In this document: one piece after another, positions 34,814 to 40,011 of the stretch | Position numbering within the stretch: the stretch's first letter is position 1 | Layout: each line of letters begins with the position of its first letter | Source of the DNA: Streptomyces sp. SID3212 | GTDB taxonomy: Bacteria > Actinomycetota > Actinomycetes > Streptomycetales > Streptomycetaceae | DNA: 40,011 bases | Assembly (NCBI RefSeq): GCF_009865405.1 | Contig: NZ_WWJY01001203.1 | Location: 1-40,011 of the forward strand | Direction: 5' to 3' | Made by a program: the position numbers and the translations under genes | The notes under the pieces: model-generated | Seen by the model: the letters and a program-made list of their open reading frames with translations, nothing else | Database searches by the model: none | Told to the model about the DNA's origin: nothing

Positions 34814-36478
34814 TTGGCTGAGTACATCTACACGATGCGCAAGACGCGTAAGGCGCACGGCGACAAGGTCATCCTCGATGACGTGACGCTGAGCTTCCTG
34901 CCGGGCGCGAAGATCGGTGTGGTGGGTCCGAACGGCGCCGGAAAGTCCACCGTGCTGAAGATCATGGCGGGCCTGGAGCAGCCGTCCAACGGGGACGCCT
35001 TCCTCTCGCCCGGTTACACGGTCGGCATGCTCCTCCAGGAGCCGCCGCTCGACGAGACCAAGACGGTGCTGGAGAACGTCCAGCAGGGCGCGGCCGAGAT
35101 CATGGGCAAGCTCCACCGCTTCAACGAGGTCGCCGAGTTGATGGCCACCGACTACTCCGACGCCCTGCTCGACGAGATGGGCAAGCTCCAGGAGGACCTC
35201 GACCACGCCAACGCGTGGGACCTGGACACCCAGCTCGAACAGGCCATGGACGCCCTGGGCTGCCCGCCCGGCGACTGGCCCGTCACCAACCTCTCCGGTG
35301 GTGAGCGCCGCCGCGTCGCGCTCTGCAAGCTGCTCCTCGAAGCGCCCGACCTGCTGCTCCTCGACGAGCCCACCAACCACCTGGACGCCGAGTCCGTCCA
35401 GTGGCTGGAGCAGCACCTCGCCAAGTACCCCGGCACCGTCGTCGCCGTGACTCACGATCGGTACTTCCTCGACAACGTCGCGGGCTGGATCCTGGAGCTC
35501 GACCGCGGCCGCGCCATCGGCTACGAGGGCAACTACTCCACGTACCTGGAGAGCAAGCAGGCCCGCCTCAAGGTCGAGGGCCAGAAGGACATCAAGCGCG
35601 CCAAGCGGCTCAAGGAAGAGCTGGAGTGGGTCCGCTCCAACGCGAAGGGACGCCAGGTCAAGTCCAAGGCCAGGCTCGCCCGTTACGAGGAGATGGCCGC
35701 CGAGGCGGACAAGATGCGGAAGCTGGACTTCGACGAGATCCAGATCCCGCCGGGCCCGCGCCTGGGCAACGTGGTCGTGGAAGTCGAGCACCTCACCAAG
35801 GCGTTCGGCGACAAGGTACTCATCGACGACCTCTCCTTCACCCTGCCCCGCATGGGCATCGTCGGCGTGATCGGCCCCAACGGCGCCGGAAAGACCACGC
35901 TGTTCAAGATGATCCAGGGCTTCGAGCAGCCCGACTCCGGCTCGATCAAGGTCGGCGAGACCGTCAAGATCAGCTACGTGGACCAGGGCCGCGGCAACAT
36001 CGACCCGAAGAAGTCGCTGTGGGCCGTCGTCTCCGACGAGCTGGACTACATCAACGTCGGTCAGGTCGAGATGCCTTCGCGCGCGTACGTCTCCGCGTTC
36101 GGCTTCAAGGGCCCCGACCAGCAGAAGCCGGCCGGCGTCCTCTCCGGTGGTGAGCGCAACCGCCTGAACCTGGCGCTGACCCTCAAGCAGGGCGGCAACC
36201 TGCTGCTCCTCGACGAACCGACCAACGACCTCGACGTCGAGACGCTGTCCTCGCTGGAGAACGCGCTCCTCGAATTCCCCGGCGCGGCCGTGGTCGTCAG
36301 TCACGACCGGTGGTTCCTCGACCGGGTCGCCACGCACATCCTCGCGTACGAGGGCAACTCCAAGTGGTTCTGGTTCGAGGGCAACTTCGACTCGTACGAG
36401 AAGAACAAGGTCGAGCGCCTCGGCGCGGACGCCGCCCGTCCCACCCGCGCCACCTACAAGAAGCTGACGCGAGGCTGA
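34814..36478 (+). CDS. ettA: Energy-dependent translational throttle protein EttA (ABC-F ATPase)
   Basis: A TTG start at 34814 gives the family N-terminus AEYIYTMRKTRKAHGDKVIL and the standard 554 residues. Two ABC domains are complete: Walker A GPNGAGKST (38-46) and GPNGAGKTT, signatures NLSGGERRRVAL and VLSGGERNRLNL, Walker B LLLLDEPTNHLD and LLLLDEPTNDLD. The charged linker between them (KDIKRAKRLKEELEWVRS) is the P-site tRNA interaction motif. EttA binds the ribosomal E site and gates entry into elongation according to ATP/ADP. An in-frame ATG at 34730 would add 28 non-conserved residues and is rejected. Confidence 0.93.
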   Translation: MAEYIYTMRKTRKAHGDKVILDDVTLSFLPGAKIGVVGPNGAGKSTVLKIMAGLEQPSNGDAFLSPGYTVGMLLQEPPLDETKTVLENVQQGAAEIMGKLHRFNEVAELMATDYSDALLDEMGKLQEDLDHANAWDLDTQLEQAMDALGCPPGDWPVTNLSGGERRRVALCKLLLEAPDLLLLDEPTNHLDAESVQWLEQHLAKYPGTVVAVTHDRYFLDNVAGWILELDRGRAIGYEGNYSTYLESKQARLKVEGQKDIKRAKRLKEELEWVRSNAKGRQVKSKARLARYEEMAAEADKMRKLDFDEIQIPPGPRLGNVVVEVEHLTKAFGDKVLIDDLSFTLPRMGIVGVIGPNGAGKTTLFKMIQGFEQPDSGSIKVGETVKISYVDQGRGNIDPKKSLWAVVSDELDYINVGQVEMPSRAYVSAFGFKGPDQQKPAGVLSGGERNRLNLALTLKQGGNLLLLDEPTNDLDVETLSSLENALLEFPGAAVVVSHDRWFLDRVATHILAYEGNSKWFWFEGNFDSYEKNKVERLGADAARPTRATYKKLTRG

Positions 36479-36479
36479 G

Positions 36480-36977
36480 ATGGCCCGGCACATCTACAGC
36501 TGCCCCCTGCGCTGGTCGGACATGGACGCCTTCGGGCACGTCAACAACGTGGTCTTCCTCCGCTACCTGGAGGAGGCCCGCATCGACTTCATGTTCCGGC
36601 TGGCGCCCGGGGACGGCTCGCCGTCGTTCTCCGGCGGGTCCGTCGTGGCCCGGCACGAGATCGACTACAAGCGCCCGCTGGTCCACCGGCACGAGCCGGT
36701 GATCATCGAGTCCTGGGTGACGGCGATCACGGCCGCGTCGCTGACGATCGCGTACGAGATCAAGGACGCCGAGGGCGCGGACGAGGTGTACGTGAAGGCC
36801 TCGACGGTCGTGGTGCCGTACAACCTGGAGGCGGGACGGCCCCGGCGCATCACCGACGAGGAGAAGTCCTTCCTCCTGCACTACCTGGACGACGGCGTGA
36901 ACGGCACGAGCGGTGTCGACGGCGACGGCGCCGGTGGCAAGCGTGGCAACAAGAAGAAGGATGCTCTCGCGGCATGA
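36480..36977 (+). CDS. Acyl-CoA thioesterase (hotdog fold)
   Basis: A 165-residue 4-hydroxybenzoyl-CoA-thioesterase-like protein: PLRWSDMDAFGHVNNVVFLR carries the catalytic Asp of the hotdog family, and EIDYKRPLVHRHEPVIIESW the second strand-helix unit. It hydrolyses acyl-CoA of unknown chain. The C-terminus is a charged Gly/Lys tail. It starts one base after the ettA stop and its stop overlaps the next start (ATGA), so the three genes form an operon. Confidence 0.9.
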   Translation: MARHIYSCPLRWSDMDAFGHVNNVVFLRYLEEARIDFMFRLAPGDGSPSFSGGSVVARHEIDYKRPLVHRHEPVIIESWVTAITAASLTIAYEIKDAEGADEVYVKASTVVVPYNLEAGRPRRITDEEKSFLLHYLDDGVNGTSGVDGDGAGGKRGNKKKDALAA

Positions 36978-37669
36978 CATCGCCCGTCCTGACCCTGGAC
37001 TTCGCCGACGCGAGTGAGGCGGCGGACCTCGCCGCCTTCCTCGGCCGGCTGATCCACTACGACCGCGCCGCGGCGGTCAGGATCCAGGCGGGCGGTGGCG
37101 CGCTGGCCGTGTTCGGCAGGCCGGCGTCGTTCGACGTGCTCGCGGTCCGTTCGGCCAGGCTCGCCACCCCGCACGTGCTGGACGTCACCGTCTCCGCGGG
37201 TGAACTCCTCGAAGGCATCGGGGAGTCGGCGGGCACGGCCGGGATCCCGGCCGCCGTCACCGGCCCCCCGTGGGCCGGGATGCTGCCGCCGCGCGGCGGC
37301 TGGCAGCAGCTCCCCGGGCTGCCGGAGGAGGACGCCATCCGTGGTGCGGTGGCCGCGGCGGTCGGCGAATTCCGGTCCCGGGACGAGCGGTTGGCGCCCG
37401 GCGACCGGACCAGGGCCCAGCGGGACCGGATCGGGCGCGAGATCTGGTCCAGGACGCTCGGAGGGACCCCGCTCCCGCTGCGGGCCGCGCACGCGGCCCA
37501 GTCGCTCGGATTCCTGCGTCCGGTACGGGCGTTGGTGCCGGCGGGCGGGGCCCCGGAGCAGACGGTCGCGCTGCTCGCGTCCGGCAACTGGCTGCGGCTG
37601 CGGACGCAGTACGGTTCGATCGCGGTCCGCAGGGCCGGAGTCGGTGGCCTGTCGGTCACGCCCGCCTGA
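36974..37669 (+). CDS. Conserved hypothetical protein, 231 residues
   Basis: Coupled to the thioesterase by an ATGA overlap. The protein is soluble, with an N-terminal SEAADLAAFLGRLIHYDRAAAVRIQ segment broken into strand-helix units, a central Pro/Gly-rich stretch (GPPWAGMLPPRGGWQQLPG) and a C-terminal helix plus strands (GNWLRLRTQYGSIAVRR). No catalytic motif is visible. It is typical of Streptomyces core genomes near ettA; I cannot assign a function. Confidence 0.8.
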   Translation: MTSPVLTLDFADASEAADLAAFLGRLIHYDRAAAVRIQAGGGALAVFGRPASFDVLAVRSARLATPHVLDVTVSAGELLEGIGESAGTAGIPAAVTGPPWAGMLPPRGGWQQLPGLPEEDAIRGAVAAAVGEFRSRDERLAPGDRTRAQRDRIGREIWSRTLGGTPLPLRAAHAAQSLGFLRPVRALVPAGGAPEQTVALLASGNWLRLRTQYGSIAVRRAGVGGLSVTPA

Positions 37670-37675
37670 GGCCGG

Positions 37676-37790
37676 GCGTCCGGTCTCGGGGCGCCAGGGT
37701 CTCGGGGCCTCAGGGTCTCCGAGCCCCAGGGTCCCCGGGCCTCGGCGGCTCCGGGTCTCGGCGGCTCGGGGCCTCAGGGTTTCCGCTGCC
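37676..37790. repeat. Degenerate ~16-bp GGGTCTCGGGGCCTCA repeats
   Basis: Five or six imperfect units of this theme fill the gap between two convergent genes. They contain many short self-complementary pieces (GGGGCC/GGCCCC-like) and may help stop transcription, or may be slippage debris. Confidence 0.55.
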
Positions 37791-38195
37791 TCAGCCCGCC
37801 GTGTTCACCATCGACGCGGCCGCGTACGTCAGGTAGTCCCAGAGCTGCTTCCTGTGCTCCTCGGACAGCCCCAGCTCGTCGACCGCCACCCGCATGTGCC
37901 GGAGCCACGCGTCGTGCGCGGCCTGGTTCACCGCGAAGGGCGCGTGCCGCATCCGCAGGCGGGGGTGGCCGCGGTGGTCGCTGTAGGTGCGGGGGCCGCC
38001 CCAGTACTGCATCAGGAACAGCGTGAAGCGCTCCTCCGCGGGGCCGAGGTCCTCCTCCGGGTACATCGCCCGCAGCTCGGGATCTTCGGCCACCCCCTGG
38101 TAGAAACGGTGGACCAGGCGCCGGAAGGTCTGCTCGCCGCCGACCTGCTCGTAGAAGGTCTGCTCCTGAAGCGTGCCGCGCGGAATCTCGTTCAC
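37791..38195 (-). CDS. glbO: Group II truncated haemoglobin (GlbO/trHbO)
   Basis: A 134-residue 2-on-2 globin: [19 protein letters not shown] (B10 Tyr in the HRFY segment), [22 protein letters not shown], and RMRHAPFAV with the proximal F8 His, followed by HDAWLRHM with the G8 Trp. Group II proteins bind oxygen tightly and are linked to redox, NO or peroxide chemistry. Monocistronic, with the start 131 bp from the divergent methyltransferase. Confidence 0.93.
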   Translation of the reverse strand: MNEIPRGTLQEQTFYEQVGGEQTFRRLVHRFYQGVAEDPELRAMYPEEDLGPAEERFTLFLMQYWGGPRTYSDHRGHPRLRMRHAPFAVNQAAHDAWLRHMRVAVDELGLSEEHRKQLWDYLTYAAASMVNTAG

Positions 38196-38325
38196 CCCTC
38201 CATCGTCTCAGACCCGACCCGCTCCCTGCCTCGGTCCAGCGACCTAGGGCCCGGCTCTCAGGTCAATGCCGCCGTACGGACCCGGCCCACTCGCTTCCCG
38301 GGCCCGTACCCAGGACAGTGGAGAG

Positions 38326-39378
38326 ATGGGCGCACACCGGGACCAGGACGTGTACCGACCGGACGAGGCGGCGGCCGGCGAGGCGCGGGCCGCGCTCGTA
38401 CGGGAGATCGGCCTGTCCGGGGTGCTGGACGATCCGGCCTGGCAGACGGCGTTCGCGCAGGTCCCGCGCCATCTGTTCGTCCCGTACTACTTCGTCGGCA
38501 GGCCCGGCGGCTACGACCGGCTCTGGTACGGGGACCTCGATCCCCGGCGCCGGGAGCGCTGGCTGCGCGGGGCGTACGCGGACAGTGCGATCGCGACGCG
38601 GGTACGGGACGGCGAGCTGATCTCGTCCAGCAGCCAGCCCTCCCTCATGGCCCGGATGCTGGACGAGCTGGACGTACAGGACGGCAATCGTGTCCTGGAG
38701 ATCGGCGCGGGCAGCGGATACAACGCGGCGCTCCTCTCCCACCGGCTCGGCGAGGAGAACGTCACCACCGTCGACCTGGACCCGGAGATCACGGAGTCGG
38801 CCCGTACTCACCTCGCGACCGCCGGTTACCGGCCCGCCGTCGTCACCGGGGACGGGGTGCGCGGCTGCCCGGAGCGCGCGCCGTTCGACCGGATCATCGC
38901 GACCTGCACCCTGCCGTCGGTGCCCGGCGGCTGGCTGGCGCAGTGCGCGCCCGGGGCCAGGATCCTCGCCCCGCTCGCCACCGGGCTGATCGTCCTGAAC
39001 GCCGGGGAGGCGGGGGCATCGGGGCGGCCGGACTTCGCGGAAGGGCGGTTCCTCCCGACCGCGGCCTTCTTCGTACCGCTGCGGGGGACACCCCAGGGGG
39101 TGCCCATGGCGGCACGGCCCCTCGGCGGACTGCCGAAAGGCGTGACCGACAACGACCTCTTCCGCTTCCTGCTCGCGCTCACCGAGGGCAGCCTCGACCC
39201 GCACGAGGCGCTCTCCCTCTGGGAGCTGGAGCGGCGCCCGGCCCGTGAGCGGTACGGCGTCACGGTCAGCGGGGGCCGTCAGTGGGCCTGGCTGGACGAC
39301 CCGGCGGGGCCGTACGTATGGCCGCTCGAACCGACAGGACCGGCCGCCGCCGGGCTGCTCAGCCCCGGCGGACCGTGA
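38326..39378 (+). CDS. Protein-L-isoaspartate O-methyltransferase-like (PCMT family) methyltransferase
   Basis: From ATG 38326 (GGAG close upstream) the 350-residue protein has FAQVPRHLFVP, ISSSSQPSLMARMLDEL (the substrate-recognition segment of PCMT) and VLEIGAGSGYNAALLSHRLG (SAM binding), then VTTVDLDPEI and FDRIIATC. The 130-residue C-terminal extension (after about residue 220) is typical of actinobacterial members, which are often annotated as PCMT or plain methyltransferase. It may repair damaged aspartyl residues or modify peptides; the context gives no choice. Its last 20 bp overlap the end of the FHA gene. Confidence 0.85.
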   Translation: MGAHRDQDVYRPDEAAAGEARAALVREIGLSGVLDDPAWQTAFAQVPRHLFVPYYFVGRPGGYDRLWYGDLDPRRRERWLRGAYADSAIATRVRDGELISSSSQPSLMARMLDELDVQDGNRVLEIGAGSGYNAALLSHRLGEENVTTVDLDPEITESARTHLATAGYRPAVVTGDGVRGCPERAPFDRIIATCTLPSVPGGWLAQCAPGARILAPLATGLIVLNAGEAGASGRPDFAEGRFLPTAAFFVPLRGTPQGVPMAARPLGGLPKGVTDNDLFRFLLALTEGSLDPHEALSLWELERRPARERYGVTVSGGRQWAWLDDPAGPYVWPLEPTGPAAAGLLSPGGP

Positions 39379-40011
39379 TCGTCGTCCAGGCGCCGACGTG
39401 CACCCGGTCGCCGTCCGACAGCGGGACGGGGACGTAGGGCTGGATCGGGTCCTCGGCGCCGTTGATCGTGGTGCCGTTCGTGGAGTTCTGGTCCACGACG
39501 GCCCAGGTGTCGTCCGGCTGGCGGACCAGGATCGCGTGCTGGTGCGAGACCCCGGGGTCCTCCGGCGGGACGGACAGGTCGATGTCGGGGGACTCGCCGG
39601 TGGAGTGCCGGCGGCGGCCGATGGTCAGCTGGTTCCCGCCGAGTGTGAGCCGCTGCTCGGGGGAGTACGCGGGCAGATTGAGGCCCGTCGCCTCGGGGCC
39701 GCTGCGCTGCATCATCGCCATGAAGTACTCACGGTCGGGCCCGACGACGGCCGTCCACGCGACGGGCGGACCGTACTGCGCGGCAGGCGGGCCGTGCTGT
39801 GCGGAGGGCGGCCCGTGCTGCGGCAGCGGCGACTGGCCGGCCGAGGGCGGCGGGAGCATCCAGTCGTCCTCGGCTGTCCCGCGTGACTGCGGCGGCGCGG
39901 GCGGGGCCGCGGACTGCTGCTGGAAGACGGGCGGGAGCGGGGGGCCCTGGTGCGGCGGGTACGGCGACGGGGGCGGACCTTGCTGGTGCCCCTGCTGGTG
40001 CGGCCCCTGCG
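39359..40011 (-). CDS. FHA domain protein, N-terminus beyond the right edge
   Basis: The frame enters from the right edge without a start. It has a Pro/Gln/Gly-rich region (PHQQGHQQGPPPSPYPPHQG), then a C-terminal FHA domain of about 95 residues: LTIGRRRHST (phospho-Thr-binding Arg), VSHQHAILVRQ, DQNSTNGTTING and VHVGAWTTITVRRG. FHA domains bind phosphothreonine, often on or from PknA/B-type kinases. A start at 39859 would give a neat short protein, but the coding pattern continues upstream through TAEDDW, so it is partial. Confidence 0.85.
   Translation of the reverse strand, partial: QGPHQQGHQQGPPPSPYPPHQGPPLPPVFQQQSAAPPAPPQSRGTAEDDWMLPPPSAGQSPLPQHGPPSAQHGPPAAQYGPPVAWTAVVGPDREYFMAMMQRSGPEATGLNLPAYSPEQRLTLGGNQLTIGRRRHSTGESPDIDLSVPPEDPGVSHQHAILVRQPDDTWAVVDQNSTNGTTINGAEDPIQPYVPVPLSDGDRVHVGAWTTITVRRG

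Noticed and set aside
1..40011. CRISPR arrays
   Set aside because: Repeats present are two to six tandem units without regular unique spacers, and there are no cas genes.

Overview
The window looks like a Streptomyces chromosome. Base composition is very GC-rich with strong GC-ending codons, gene starts are often GTG/TTG, and the content is typical of the genus: a sporulation dynamin pair next to an SSB paralogue, a thioester (TQXA) surface protein with an LAETG sorting signal, many SAM methyltransferases, and rare TTA (bldA-type) codons. About 30 intact protein genes, one tRNA and several broken genes can be supported.

Left part (1-6534): a leftward operon of a 53-residue peptide, an APH-type kinase and a protein running off the edge, with a LexA-type SOS box in front; a Tat-exported GH71/99-like hydrolase with a carbohydrate-binding domain; a small conserved protein; a GNAT acetyltransferase; and an unusual O-methyltransferase/pyridoxamine-phosphate-oxidase fusion.

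6.5-9.8 kb looks like an acquired patch. A MazG-like gene is cut short. Next to it lies a two-gene unit (PsiD/PSD-type pyruvoyl decarboxylase plus S10 serine carboxypeptidase) broken by a 643-bp inversion. Flipping the segment back on paper restores both reading frames exactly. A strong bidirectional terminator closes the patch.

9.8-13.3 kb: a Mop/TOBE regulator, a DUF371 protein fused to an RsmI-like domain, a KamB-type 16S rRNA A1408 methyltransferase and a Methyltransf_19 protein.

13.3-17.4 kb: a cytochrome P450 with a TTA codon, and a TetR regulator divergent from a tautomerase/NTF2-like fusion and a short-chain dehydrogenase, with a candidate operator dyad between them.

17.5-24.8 kb is the most interesting region. 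A leftward terpenoid module runs dxs, ispG, polyprenyl (probably GGPP) synthase, ispH, each joined to the next by a 4-bp ATGA overlap, followed by a 651-residue protein. That protein carries, at the right spacings, degenerate versions of the class I terpene synthase landmarks: an Asp-rich motif, an upstream sensor Arg, an NSE-like triad and an RY pair. The module should make IPP/DMAPP, then a C20-type diphosphate, then a cyclised product. dxs has a TTA codon. A 25-bp imperfect direct repeat (17554 and 27726) brackets the module up to a tRNA-Arg gene. The stretch between dxs and the tRNA holds an ISAs1-like transposase remnant, a twice-frameshifted SDR and an intact zinc alcohol dehydrogenase.

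28.2-40.0 kb is ordinary Streptomyces core: dynA-dynB-ssbB, the TQXA surface protein, ettA-thioesterase-hypothetical, glbO, a PCMT-like methyltransferase and an FHA protein cut by the right edge.
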